This document shows, one piece after another, positions 36,529 through 45,736 of a stretch of DNA of 64,000 bases. The translations under genes and the position numbers were made by a program. The stretch's first letter is position 1. Every line of letters begins with the position of its first letter. The stretch comes from JABDQW01 sp942492025 (GTDB lineage: Bacteria > Pseudomonadota > Gammaproteobacteria > SZUA-229), in NCBI GenBank assembly GCA_942492025.1, contig CALODJ010000012.1, positions 1 through 64,000 of the forward strand. The letters are read 5' to 3'. The notes under the pieces are model-generated. The model saw nothing but the letters and a program-made list of their open reading frames with translations. It ran no database searches and was not told the DNA's origin.

Positions 36529-36796
36529 ACGAATCCAAACAACTTTCGTTTTCACGGCATTAATCTTCGCAATGGCGACCGTCCCCGGGTTCTCGGTGAT
36601 GGCCGACGACTCTCCCGAAATGACGATTCAGAATTACGTCCGCGCGGAGACCGACCTCCAGATGCGGAACTATGTCGAGAACATGGATGCGTTCGGGAAG
36701 TTCGCTCACGTGAGGGAAGCCTACGTACGCATGTATCAGCCGCAGAAAGAGATCCTCGAGGGTACCTGGAAATTTCCAGTACCGGTGACGCCATAG
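36529..36796 (+). pseudogene. Internally deleted copy of DUF1254 paralogue 1
   Basis: The N-terminus matches paralogue 1 (VMADDSPEMTIQNYVRAETD) up to KFAHVREAY, where it jumps to the C-terminal VRMYQPQKEILEGTWKFP. About 750 bp are deleted in frame. The expected start codon, after AGGAGG at 36517, is ATA. The gene is non-functional and lies between two intact paralogues. Confidence 0.85.
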
Positions 36797-36860
36797 ATCG
36801 CGTCCTGCAATACATGACAAATTGAGATAATAACTAGGAGAACGACCAATGAGTAAGATG
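36728..36860 (+). repeat. Direct repeat, unit 2
   Basis: Near-identical to 34849-34981, covering the paralogue C-terminus and the spacer with AGGAGAACGACCAAT before the next start codon. Confidence 0.8.
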
Positions 36861-37895
36861 AAGCCACACCTCATGACCAGCGCCGCGATCGGCGTTTGCC
36901 TGGCGATCCTGTCCATCGCTTTTGCTTCGAACGCATCGGCCCAGGCCGAACCCGTGATCGTCAATGCCGACAACTTTGTCAGGGCGGAAACAGCCGCCCA
37001 ATTCGACCGGGTCGTGGCGAACGCCGGCGGGGTCAACCGTTTTTTTCATCTACGCGAACCGGCGCCGCTGGACAAGCAGACCGTCATCCGCATGAACCGG
37101 GACACGCTCTACAGTGCGGCGGTGGTGGATATCAACAAAGGTGCGACCCTCACCGTTCCCGATGCGGGCGACCGCTACATGTCGATCATGGTGGTCAACG
37201 AGGACCACTACCTCAACAAGGTCATCCATGAACCGGGCGAACATGAGCTGACCGTCGAGGAATTCGGGACGCCGTACGTGGTCCTGGCCGTTCGCACCCT
37301 GGTCGATGAATCCGATCCCGCGGACATCCGGGAGGCGAACGCCCTGCAGGATCAGTTGAAGATCGAAGCGGCATCAGCGAAGGCCTACACCCACCCGGAC
37401 TACGACCAGGAAAGCTACAAGACCACCTACGACGCCCTGCTTGTTCTGGGTCGCGGCATGGCAGACGCCGGTGCCACCTTTGGGCGCAAGGAGGATGTCG
37501 ATCCGGTTCGCCACCTGCTGGGAACGGCGTGGGGCTGGGGGGGCTTGCCGGAAGAAGAAGCCTATTACCTGAACGTCGAGCCCAATCTCCCGGTCGGCGC
37601 CTACCAACTCACCTTCCGGGATGTCCCAGTCGATGCGTTCTGGTCGGTCACGGTGTACAACAAGGAGGGCTTCATTGATCCCAACGATCAGGATGCTTAC
37701 AGCGTGAACAGCCTGACCGGGACTGCCAACGCCGACGGGTCCTTTACCATCCACTTCGGTGGTGGCCCCGGAAGCATCAACCATTTGCCGATTGCCGAGG
37801 GCTGGAACTATACCGTGCGCTTTTACCAGCCGCGAAAAGAGATTCTCGATGGAACCTGGAAGTTCCCCGAGGTGAAACCTGTGGCATCAAAGTAA
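36849..37895 (+). CDS. Exported DUF1254/DUF1214 protein, paralogue 2
   Basis: A 348-aa protein with signal peptide (ILSIAFASNASAQA). It shares the layout of paralogue 1: FVRAETAAQFDRVVANAGGV, VIRMNRDTLYSAAVVDINKG, DRYMSIMVVNEDHYLNKVIH and C-terminal VDAFWSVTVYNKEGFIDPND with FYQPRKEILDGTWKFPE. AGGAG lies 8-9 nt before the ATG, in the repeat shared with 34.9 kb. Function unknown. Confidence 0.88.
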   Translation: MSKMKPHLMTSAAIGVCLAILSIAFASNASAQAEPVIVNADNFVRAETAAQFDRVVANAGGVNRFFHLREPAPLDKQTVIRMNRDTLYSAAVVDINKGATLTVPDAGDRYMSIMVVNEDHYLNKVIHEPGEHELTVEEFGTPYVVLAVRTLVDESDPADIREANALQDQLKIEAASAKAYTHPDYDQESYKTTYDALLVLGRGMADAGATFGRKEDVDPVRHLLGTAWGWGGLPEEEAYYLNVEPNLPVGAYQLTFRDVPVDAFWSVTVYNKEGFIDPNDQDAYSVNSLTGTANADGSFTIHFGGGPGSINHLPIAEGWNYTVRFYQPRKEILDGTWKFPEVKPVASK

Positions 37896-37943
37896 CAGAT
37901 CATCGGGTGAGAACGACAGAACCGAAAAATGAGAATTTGAACA

Positions 37944-39110
37944 ATGAAAACGCTAACAATGAAGAACCTCTATCGAGCCCTCGTGATTACAACGTGCGGC
38001 ATCATGATCACCGCCTGTTCCCCGGAAAATCCCACCTCAAAGGATGACTTTGAGAAACAGGTGGAAGACTACATTCAAAAGTTTCCCTACCAGGAGACTT
38101 TTGACTACGCCATGCGGCTCACGGGCGGAGATGCCGGAAAGCTGAATCAATGGGGTCAGGCGTCACGAGACCTGCTCAAGGCCGGTGAGGACACGATCGT
38201 CCGGAGCAACAACGACACCCTCTATAAGACGGCGTTCATCTATCTCGGGGATGGGCCGGTGGTGCTGCGCTCGGATTCGTCTTCGCAGGAGCGATTCAGC
38301 TCCTTTCAGCTGCAGGATGACCGGAATGCGAATTACCGCAACATCATCGGTCCGGCCGGTAGTTATACGCTCTACTATGGCGAGAAACCCGAGACCATCA
38401 AGGGTGAGGCCGTTGAAGTGCCGTCGCTCCTGTCCGCGGTCGTCACGCGGATTGAAGTAAAGGATCCGAATGACGCGGCCGACATGGCGGGTGCACAAGC
38501 CGTTTTCGACGGCATCACCATTGAAGGGCCGACCATCAGCGAGATGCCCGTAGTCGATCTCCTGAGTGGCTTCGACGAGCAGGTGGTGCAGGAAGCCCAC
38601 AGGCGCATGGATGAGTTGGCGGGGGTCGTGCCGTTTTCCAAGATGATCGTTGGGCCAGGCCAGGAACCCGGCAATGGTGTCCCCTATCTTTACCACTCTG
38701 CCGGCACCAAGGAAGGCTGGGGCGGACCAGCAACCTCTCACAGCGCCTACGAGGCGATGTTTGCTGATGAGTCCGGTGCGACCCTCGAAGGCTCGAAGGG
38801 CGAATACGTGGTGGTAACGGAGGCGCCCCCGGTCAACGCCTTCTGGTCGGTCACCGTTTACGACTCCACCACCGGTCGTTTGCACCCCAACGACGACGAC
38901 CGCTACCACATCAACAACACGACCGCCGTCAAGAATGAGGATGGCACCTACACCTTCCATTTCAAGGTGAAGTGCAAAGACGGCGACGTGAACTGCCTTG
39001 CGGTTCCCGCCGGGCCGTTCGACGTGGTCGCACGCTACTACCTTCCAGAGCCGGAAATCATGAGTGGGAAGTGGAAAATGTCGCACCCTGCCAAGGTCAA
39101 GAACGATTAA
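37944..39110 (+). CDS. DUF1254/DUF1214 lipoprotein
   Basis: A 388-aa protein. The N-terminus has a lipobox (GIMITACSP), so it should be anchored by Cys25 or nearby. DUF1254-like part: TIVRSNNDTLYKTAFIYLGD and FSSFQLQDDRNANYRNI; DUF1214-like part: VNAFWSVTVYDSTTGRLHPN with DRYHINNTTAVKNEDGTYTF. The last gene of the cluster. The mix of soluble and lipid-anchored paralogues suggests a periplasmic assembly; function unknown. Confidence 0.85.
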   Translation: MKTLTMKNLYRALVITTCGIMITACSPENPTSKDDFEKQVEDYIQKFPYQETFDYAMRLTGGDAGKLNQWGQASRDLLKAGEDTIVRSNNDTLYKTAFIYLGDGPVVLRSDSSSQERFSSFQLQDDRNANYRNIIGPAGSYTLYYGEKPETIKGEAVEVPSLLSAVVTRIEVKDPNDAADMAGAQAVFDGITIEGPTISEMPVVDLLSGFDEQVVQEAHRRMDELAGVVPFSKMIVGPGQEPGNGVPYLYHSAGTKEGWGGPATSHSAYEAMFADESGATLEGSKGEYVVVTEAPPVNAFWSVTVYDSTTGRLHPNDDDRYHINNTTAVKNEDGTYTFHFKVKCKDGDVNCLAVPAGPFDVVARYYLPEPEIMSGKWKMSHPAKVKND

Positions 39111-39214
39111 GAACGAGGAGAACCTATCATGCTAGTGTTGATAGATGGACCTCATTTCACAATCATCGCTATAAACGAGATATGTATCAGGTGGCATAAA
39201 GAAATTGAATATCA

Positions 39215-39386
39215 GGGTTGTTGAATTGCATCCAATATTGATCAAAATTAGGGCGTTATTCGCATTATGCCGTGACCCACTTAATTTTAATAAAAACGCC
39301 AGTGTGGTTACGGTTTTAAAGAAATATTGCGGGTCAATTTTAAATGCAAAACCCGGGTCAGTTTTAAATGCAAATCAACATATATA
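39215..39386. repeat. IS21-like end relic, copy 1
   Basis: Read on the minus strand it starts TGTTGATTTGCATTTAAAAC and contains two direct copies of TTTGCATTTAAAAYTGACCC-like sequence, the multiple-site design of IS21-family ends. A diverged copy is at 47355-47513. No istA or istB is present. Confidence 0.6.
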
Positions 39387-39389
39387 TGG

Positions 39390-39558
39390 TTCAATAAGCG
39401 AATGACTGTGTTGTGCAGCGGGCAGTCGCGGTTGTAAGTTACTGAAGTAGTTAATGTTAATAAAAAGTATTCCGGCTACGAACCGGGTGGGCGGTTCAAG
39501 TGAGGTCTATAAATATAGTCTTCGGTAAATTAAGTGGGTAGCGTGCCCCCGCTACCAA
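39390..39558 (+). repeat. Structured dispersed repeat, copy c
   Basis: Hairpins GAACCG/CGGTTC, CTATA-AA-TATAG and GGTAGC-GTGCCCCC-GCTACC are all present. From 39559 the sequence continues AAATTTCCCCTTTGAAGTC as in copies d and e, with another hairpin around CGGGCTATAACCCG inside GGACC..GGTCC. Confidence 0.8.
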
Positions 39559-40313
39559 ATTTCCCCTTTGAAGTCAGACGCTTAGGTGAATATCAAGCAA
39601 GGACCCTCGGGCTATAACCCGAATGGTCCCCCATAGAGCTGCCACCGAAATGCCCGATTCAGGGCGCGATCCAACGACACCTCCATTTGCTGGCCCAACT
39701 TCAGGGCATCATCCCTGGATGACTGGGTCAGCTGACAAAAGAGATACGCTTAAGCGAATATATCTGGCTACGACCCAGACAGAGGGGGCTAGACGAGCAT
39801 CAACCTTCAACCGCTGACAATAACCGTAACGGCTATTCCAGAAAAACCCTCAAAAGCCGAAGAAGACCAGTTTGAGTTTGACATACCCCGCGACCACGAC
39901 AGCTACTTTTGAGCGCTGGAAAAAGCAGACTCTCAGAACGAACTATCGGCATCCAAGCTAGCGAATGTCGGCTCGCCTCTGAAGCGGACGGTCGCGGTGT
40001 CAGTCAGGACAGCGGCAACCGGCCTATTCTGTTGGAAAACTAAAAAATCAGCTGCGGCGACTATTTTGGGCAAACAGGGAAGACTTAATAGTCCGGATTT
40101 AATCTCAAGCGTGCGGCAATGTGCTGCGTTTAGCGATCAGAAGATGTTATTCACATGCCCCCTCATATCCTGAAGCATCAAAAGCGATAAAGGTCTTAGA
40201 GAATTTTACTGATACCCGAAGATGAGTTTTTCAACAGAATAGGCGAGAAGGAGACATTCGCAAATCGAGGTGAACGCCTTGACCTCTGCTAGTCTTAAAC
40301 GCTCCTCGACAAG
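39559..40313. other. Decayed region with integrase tail and ORF scraps
   Basis: At 39655-39717 the minus strand reads DDALKLGQQMEVSLDRALN, resembling an integrase tail, and runs in frame into the CGGG hairpin. At about 39812-39910 the plus strand reads EKPSKAEEDQFEFDIPRDHD and stops, another coding scrap of unknown origin. No intact gene is visible. Confidence 0.5.
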
Positions 40314-40898
40314 TTAGTTAACTTCAGATGTAACTTTCTCCCACTTTGAATATTCTCTGACTTTAACCCCCAATGGGATATAGATCCATGTATGACCTAT
40401 GGTTGTAGAAGTCTGTTCAAGTATCAGTGATCCATCTTCCGCTAAAAAGAATCTGCGAACTCCAGATTGGATATATCCTTCAATGAACACCTCGAATCCT
40501 TCATCAAATTGGACTTCGACGGCCCCATTAGAACAAATGAAATCACCGTCCGATTGCCCAATTATCTTTTCTTCTACTATATCCCCGTCGTGTATATTCT
40601 CAAGTCGAATCAATATTTGATCCTGCTTTGAATCTATCCATTTGACACGCACAGCATGGTGCGCAGCTTCATGAACGCCCCAAATTCCTTCGCATGTGAT
40701 CTTGTCATATAGATAGTCCTCGACACCACTTTGTAATATACCTGCGTTGAAATATTTCCCAGAGATATCCGGGCAGATATCATCTAGTGTAGCCATAGGA
40801 GTCGCCCAATTCTCAGGATAGGTTGCTATGGAGGAGCAAGCACTAAGAATAGAGAAAATTGAAAAAAGAATTACAACGGTTGTTAGATGGCGGAGCAT
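40314..40898 (-). CDS. Hypothetical lipoprotein
   Basis: A 194-aa protein starting MLRHLTTVVILFSIFSILSA-C, a clear lipoprotein signal peptide with Cys at about 21. The mature part is acidic (DDICPDISGKYFNAGILQSG) with no family I recognise. Start ATG 40898 gives a normal lipoprotein N-terminus; the frame extends to 40931. AT-richer than the preceding cluster. Confidence 0.7.
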   Translation of the reverse strand: MLRHLTTVVILFSIFSILSACSSIATYPENWATPMATLDDICPDISGKYFNAGILQSGVEDYLYDKITCEGIWGVHEAAHHAVRVKWIDSKQDQILIRLENIHDGDIVEEKIIGQSDGDFICSNGAVEVQFDEGFEVFIEGYIQSGVRRFFLAEDGSLILEQTSTTIGHTWIYIPLGVKVREYSKWEKVTSEVN

Positions 40899-41465
40899 GA
40901 TTTTTAATTGACTGATGCGTAATAAAACCATAAACGTGAGTACAGTAAATCGAATGCCGATGCAGATTTTAGACCTGCCCGTGAGATATCATAAGCTGTG
41001 GAAATGACTGCTTTTGGGCGGGAGCTTATTGTTACCGATATTTCGAGTGGTTTTCCGCCCGAACTTCCGAGAACGCCCACAGGAGCCGACCTTGAGCACA
41101 TACAAAATGGCCTCCTACTGATAATGGCTTTCAGCCAGTCTGGGGCATCGTCGCTATTGATGTAGGCCAGATTCAGCCCGCGATGGCAGCAATGCCGATC
41201 ACGATGCTTGTCAGGTACAGGATAGATAATTTTTGCAGTGCACGCGCCGGTGGTTGTTTCTTTTCCGGTCATATTGTTCGCATGGAATTTGCTTTAGAGT
41301 CGCGAGCTAGCTATACAAAGGATGCCATGATACGGTAGTCAATAGTGAATCACTAATCAGCATTATGAATCAATATTAAATCTTTCTGCCATTTTCTTAA
41401 AATCGGCGGCTACCTCTATCAGGCAAAAGAGCAGGAAGCATGCTGGTACTGCGGATGCGCAAGGC
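40899..41465. other. No convincing gene
   Basis: An open frame at 40904-41272 (minus) has unusual composition and no start signal or family match. The scrap GYLYQAKEQEACWYCG at about 41410-41455 may be the remains of a small protein. Otherwise nothing seen. Confidence 0.3.
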
Positions 41466-42002
41466 TTAAAATCGTGCTGAGAGTATCACTGCGAGTACGC
41501 CGGCAGTATCTATGTCAGTGGTTTGTGTCCCAAGTGTGTCGTCATAATCACCAGTATCTCTCAACGATAGCTGCATCTCCAAAGCAATCGTCTCCCAGTT
41601 ATAGCCAAAGCCTCCTCCAAGCTGAAGGCCATTGAAAGTGTCTGAACCTGGTGTGCCCTCCCATTGTTCATTGAAATAGCCGCCGCCGACATACCACTTG
41701 CCTCCTTGTGTGGCCAAACCGTTGCCAAATAATGCAAGCACTTCCCAACCATCAACATCACTATAAGCGAAATCGCTCTGACTCAACGAATAGTAATTCC
41801 CACGCAGCGCGATTCTGTTGGTGAACATATAGGAAGCTGAAAGTGATAAGCCATTAAAACGATCACTGTCATAGGTTTCAGCTTCATCGTAGAGTTGCAG
41901 AGAGTAATATCCGACACCCAGGTTGAAATTTTTTAATTCATTCGCTGTGAGCGACATAAAAAATGTCAGAAGAGCAAGCAGGATAAAAAAACGTGACAAC
42001 AT
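41466..42002 (-). CDS. Small outer-membrane beta-barrel-like protein
   Basis: A 178-aa protein with a signal peptide (FFILLALLTFFMSLTANE), alternating hydrophobic strands (LSLSASYMFTNRIALRGNYY, GGGFGYNWETIALEMQLSLR) and a C-terminal aromatic (ILSARF), all typical of an 8-stranded outer-membrane barrel. Exact family not recognised. The start may be 42002 or 42014; no ribosome-binding site is evident. Confidence 0.65.
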   Translation of the reverse strand: MLSRFFILLALLTFFMSLTANELKNFNLGVGYYSLQLYDEAETYDSDRFNGLSLSASYMFTNRIALRGNYYSLSQSDFAYSDVDGWEVLALFGNGLATQGGKWYVGGGYFNEQWEGTPGSDTFNGLQLGGGFGYNWETIALEMQLSLRDTGDYDDTLGTQTTDIDTAGVLAVILSARF

Positions 42003-42049
42003 CAAGAACCACAATTTGAGGATTTACAATTGAACACTAAACAAGATTT

Positions 42050-42490
42050 TGGCTGTCCGTAGATTTCATTTCCATCAGGTTATTGACGACAGAAAAAACC
42101 GGATTGTGATTATAAGTCGAACAACCGCCCTGCTGTCCGGATATCAAGCCTTTTTACCTAGTCGTTGTTGCTCACCCAGCCCGAATCACAAACTTCTTCT
42201 AAATCCCATGCTGATCTAAACAGAAGCCGCGCTCACCTATCCAGGATGCAAGCTGTTCCAGGCAAATTCCATCCGTTTGGCCAAGCAATGTCCTGCCGCG
42301 TGTGTCAGAGTTACAAAGATAGGCGCGTTGAATCGTCGGCTTGCGTAGCCCAGCTGAACATGTCGTCCCGCAGTCCGCTCTTTTTTTGTTGCAGGCTCAA
42401 TTCTTGCCAAGAATCGCGACAGCCCGCAATGGGCCGCTGCCTGTCTGTCATCCAATGTTCACGAGTGTCCGCTACCTGAAAGAGTCCCAT
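42050..42490. other. Decayed spacer with one coding scrap
   Basis: The minus strand at about 42304-42480 reads DTREHWMTDRQRPIAGCRDS and on to a stop, about 58 open codons without a start. Family not recognised. The remainder holds nothing identifiable. Confidence 0.3.
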
Positions 42491-42494
42491 TCGT

Positions 42495-42765
42495 AGACCG
42501 AGCCAACGATATCACCGTGATGGCGCCTAGCATGTTGTCTCCATATTGGGCAGCTTCCAGTTCTGATAATCTGAAACGAATTATAGCCCGTTACTTCAAC
42601 TATTGTCATCGCTGGCGCCCCCACCCGTCGCTGGAAAGGGATGCCCCTGAATAGCGACTGGTACAGCGGCCAGCGTGTGGGAAAGTCGTGCCATTTTCAG
42701 AAGTCGGCGGCTTACATCATCATTATGAACGGTTGGCGGCACGATACCGTGTGCAATGAGTTTTT
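42495..42765. pseudogene. Duplicated junction: glycohydrolase start plus transposase tail
   Basis: 42495-42545 matches the first codons of the ADP-ribosylglycohydrolase gene at 49382-49430 (minus strand). It is followed by the transposase C-terminal tail (LKRIIARYFNYCHRWRPHPS, EVGGLHHHYERLAA region), exactly as at 49460-49650. The two loci share about 270 bp across the same junction, so one was copied from the other after the junction formed. Confidence 0.75.
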
Positions 42766-43062
42766 GGGAACGACAGCCATTTGGAAGCACGATGGCAGCT
42801 TGAACCTGACCAAAGTCGCACAGAAGTGGACCCATTATTCTAATAGAGCCCTTGATCGTCCACACCATGCCATACCAGGTATAGAAGTGCGACCTTATGG
42901 AAAATCTGCCTCTCTTAGCAATGTGCTCTAATTGTTGCAACGGACAGCCTACTGCTGGCTTGCTGAGGGACCGCGTCAAATAGATAGCGAGACACAGCGG
43001 TCATCCTTGAGATTTGAGATAATCGTTTTCTGAGCCCTTTTGTCTGGAGCTTGATCGCTGCT

Positions 43063-44040
43063 TTATTGAGCGAGCGCGTCTGCAAATGTATCTGCAAGAA
43101 CACCATGTGCAGCTTTGGTGGGATGCACAACGTCCCAGAACACATAGTCATCGGGTTGCTTGCAGGCGTAAGGCGGTTGCTCGGGCATAACGCAGACGTC
43201 GGTGCTGTTCGTCAAACCAAAGTCCTCGGGATTATCAATCAGGGCGTTGAATGCAGAAAAGATATCGATAATTTCCACGCCGGGCACGGCACCCAAGCTG
43301 ACCATCAAGCCCGCGTTAAAGGCCTGGGAAAAGTCCGTGGCAGCCGTTATCACTGCGCCGGGTACCGGCGAGAACTCCGCATCGGCCAGTCTCACTGCAG
43401 GGGTCGCACCGAGATCGGGGGCATTCAGTATAACGATATGCTGTGCACCCGCGCTGGCCAGGCGCAGGACCTGGGTCACAACCGATGTCACGGCCCTCGT
43501 TATCACTTCAGCGCTGGTAAGGCCGCTCGGGTCCAACGACAGGGCAAACACGGCATCGAAAATATCGTTCCCACCGATGAAGAGGACATACAGGGCATCA
43601 GGGGGTGCGCTACTGTTGACGTCGGCGAGGAAGTTATCGACCTGCGTGGGCAGGTGCTGGTTGCCATTGGGAACAATCGGAAAACCGGGCCTTGCCCTGG
43701 CGCCACCGTAAGCATAATTGCTGGCCGTGCCCTGGCTTCTGAGTGCAGGCCGTGCATAGCCTGCCAGACCCTGATTACGCGCATATTGCTCGACCCACGT
43801 TGCGCCATTGCTGTGATGCAAGCCACCGCGGGTGTAGGGCCCATCCGCAACTAGGAAAAAATCCAGCAGTTCGGAATAAGGCGGTGTATTCGCAACGCCG
43901 GTAATGAAGTACTTGTTGCCTGTATCGGACAGGCTGTCACCAAATACGACGAGACCGTTGGTCGGCTCTTCCGCGTTGGCCAGGTTTGACAGCAGCAATG
44001 AGGAGAACAACGTGGCGGTATAGAGACACAAACGCTTCAT
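43063..44040 (-). CDS. SGNH/GDSL-type esterase, exported
   Basis: A 325-aa protein with signal peptide (YTATLFSSLLLSNLANAEE). GDSL-family blocks are present: VVFGDSLSDTGN (nucleophile Ser), a Gly in NYAYGGARA, GGNDIFDAV (Asn) and DVVHPTKAAH (Asp-His). It probably hydrolyses lipid or carbohydrate esters in the periplasm or outside. Start ATG 44040 has GAGGA upstream; the longer frame to 44076 is unlikely. Confidence 0.88.
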   Translation of the reverse strand: MKRLCLYTATLFSSLLLSNLANAEEPTNGLVVFGDSLSDTGNKYFITGVANTPPYSELLDFFLVADGPYTRGGLHHSNGATWVEQYARNQGLAGYARPALRSQGTASNYAYGGARARPGFPIVPNGNQHLPTQVDNFLADVNSSAPPDALYVLFIGGNDIFDAVFALSLDPSGLTSAEVITRAVTSVVTQVLRLASAGAQHIVILNAPDLGATPAVRLADAEFSPVPGAVITAATDFSQAFNAGLMVSLGAVPGVEIIDIFSAFNALIDNPEDFGLTNSTDVCVMPEQPPYACKQPDDYVFWDVVHPTKAAHGVLADTFADALAQ

Positions 44041-44131
44041 GGCAATTTTTTTTGTCCTCGGTAAGAATTCGGGCAAGCTTAAGCAATGCGAACGCGCATT
44101 TCCAGTATGGTTTTTCTCCGTTACTGTGCAC

Positions 44132-44243
44132 GTTGTCCTTCCCGATAAATCGCATTATTTGATATTCTTGATCTTTTTCTTGAGAGAGGTCAGTCTCGAA
44201 TCTTTTGCCGTCGGTCCTGCCAAGGAGAACCCAGAGCAGTTTT
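44132..44243 (+). repeat. Solo left end of the 32-kb IS family
   Basis: TGTCCTTCCCGATAAATCG and the next ~90 bp match the leader at 32183 and 15447, ending where the transposase ORF should begin. The rest of the element is missing. The following 350 bp to 44592 hold no gene. Confidence 0.75.
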
Positions 44244-44592
44244 TACAACAATTGATTGAAGGCAATAACACGATTCAACAACCGAAATCACTAACACAGT
44301 GAGTGGACCAGAGATATTAGGCTTGTCACTGTTATTACGGGATGAAGACATTATATCTTGCTGGATCGGTGGCTATATGTGACATCTATGCCAACAGTGA
44401 TGGGTTTTGCACGAGCAGAAGCTATAGGCAACAACATATACGTGTCTAGCACGAGTCCCACTCGCGAATGTGTTCCTAGCAAATCCTATTAGATAAGTAA
44501 AAAGAACTGATCTCCTAGTATCATACGAATATATCAAATCAATTATATATTAGCATGTCTTTATACACTGGCATTTTCTAGGTTGAGGTTAC

Positions 44593-45024
44593 ATGTATAA
44601 ACAATTATCTTTAGTTCTTTTACTTTTATTAAGTGGTTGCGCTACAACTACACCGTCACGATTTCATGCTACGCATCTTCCCGCCGGCTCAAAGACCTTG
44701 GTGCAAATTACACAGTTTGCTACCAGAGAGGAAATATTAAGCATCGATACCCTCGTTGAGACACTAGAACTATCAGGTGTTCAAAGAGCCAATATCAAAG
44801 ATCAAATGGTCGTTTCTGGGCGTATTTTTTGTTGCGGCGGACCGAATGAAACAGACTATGCCATTTGGTTTTATGTTCCTGAAGGTAACGATGTTTTACT
44901 CGAGGATGTCGTAGAAATCGAAATGGGTGCCAATGTACAGAGTGGTGATCCAATGCGCGCGCCGCCAAACAAATTTCGGAAAGTACGGGCACGCAAAGAT
45001 CAGGTTGGAGGTCAGTGCAAATGA
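44593..45024 (+). CDS. Small hypothetical lipoprotein
   Basis: A 143-aa protein with an unmistakable lipobox (MYKQLSLVLLLLLSGCATTT, Cys16). The mature domain has RIFCCGGPNETDYAIWFYVP, a probable beta-rich region. No family recognised. Just downstream, the frame GRVLYCDWMEEEGWEQQEG to a stop at about 45141 looks like the end of a second, broken gene. Confidence 0.7.
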   Translation: MYKQLSLVLLLLLSGCATTTPSRFHATHLPAGSKTLVQITQFATREEILSIDTLVETLELSGVQRANIKDQMVVSGRIFCCGGPNETDYAIWFYVPEGNDVLLEDVVEIEMGANVQSGDPMRAPPNKFRKVRARKDQVGGQCK

Positions 45025-45423
45025 GTGCCAGAAAAACCTAACTTATGGGGCCGAGTATTGTATTGTGATTGGATGGAAGAAGAGGGCTGGGAACAGCAAG
45101 AAGGACTATTCAATGTCTGGTATAAGTCAGATCCAAAGTAACGCTGTTGTTAAATCTACTGAGGTCTATGCCTCACGTGATTTAACGATAAGGCGAAGGT
45201 CTTTTTGGATCGACCGTATTGGCTAATTGAACTGTGCAATAGACAATCGCATGTGGCATCTTTGGGGGCGTTTATGTCTATGCAGAATGTCCACTGTCCG
45301 CTTGCAGAGATACATCGCGCCGCATTAGCGTGGTTTGTAACAGCCCGACCGACCGCTACGGCCGATGGCGCCCTTTCAGGGGTATACGAACGCGGGGCAG
45401 GGCGGAGTTCACTTCTGGCGAAA
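45025..45423. other. Coding scraps, no intact gene
   Basis: A 30-codon tail (EEEGWEQQEGLFNVWYKSDP, about 45075-45141) follows the lipoprotein gene. The rest to 45423 has only short overlapping frames of unlikely composition. Confidence 0.3.
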
Positions 45424-45625
45424 GCGTGCCCCCGCTACCAAATTTCCCCTTTGAAGTCAGACGCTTAGGTGAATATCAAGCAAGGACCCTCGGGCTATAA
45501 CCCGAATGGTCCCCCATAGAGCTGCCACCGAAATGCCCGATTCAGGGCGATGCAACTACAGATCTCTTGCTCGGCCAGCTCAACCGCATCGTTTAGCTCA
45601 ATCCTCAAGTATCGGCTCGTGTTCT
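45424..45625. repeat. Structured repeat fragment (copy d) with integrase tail
   Basis: Only the 3' part remains, from GCGTGCCCCCGCTACC onward; 45424-45549 is almost identical to 39540-39666. Next to it the minus strand (45541-45625) reads SRYLRIELNDAVELAEQEIC, an integrase C-terminal relic. The junction between repeat and integrase tail is therefore conserved between copies c and d. Confidence 0.7.
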
Positions 45626-45736
45626 CCAACTATGGTGTGCCTGCGTGCAAATGGGGGGAGGTGCAAAGTAGGTCGCTTTCTAAACACCGATGGCTGCGAG
45701 CCTGATGTACACAGCAGGGTTGTGCTCCGCAATAAT

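Noticed and set aside
35297..36538. Long minus-strand frame of 413 codons
   Set aside because: Antisense to the long DUF1254 gene; explained by the high GC of that region.
39390..39558. Structured repeat as a tRNA or tmRNA gene
   Set aside because: The last hairpin resembles an acceptor end, but no cloverleaf, anticodon arm or T-arm could be drawn.
40904..41272. Open frame of 122 codons on the minus strand
   Set aside because: Odd amino-acid composition, no ribosome-binding site, no family match, and it overlaps the lipoprotein start region.
43051..43854. Long plus-strand frame of 267 codons
   Set aside because: It lies wholly antisense to the GDSL esterase, which has a signal peptide and all catalytic blocks.
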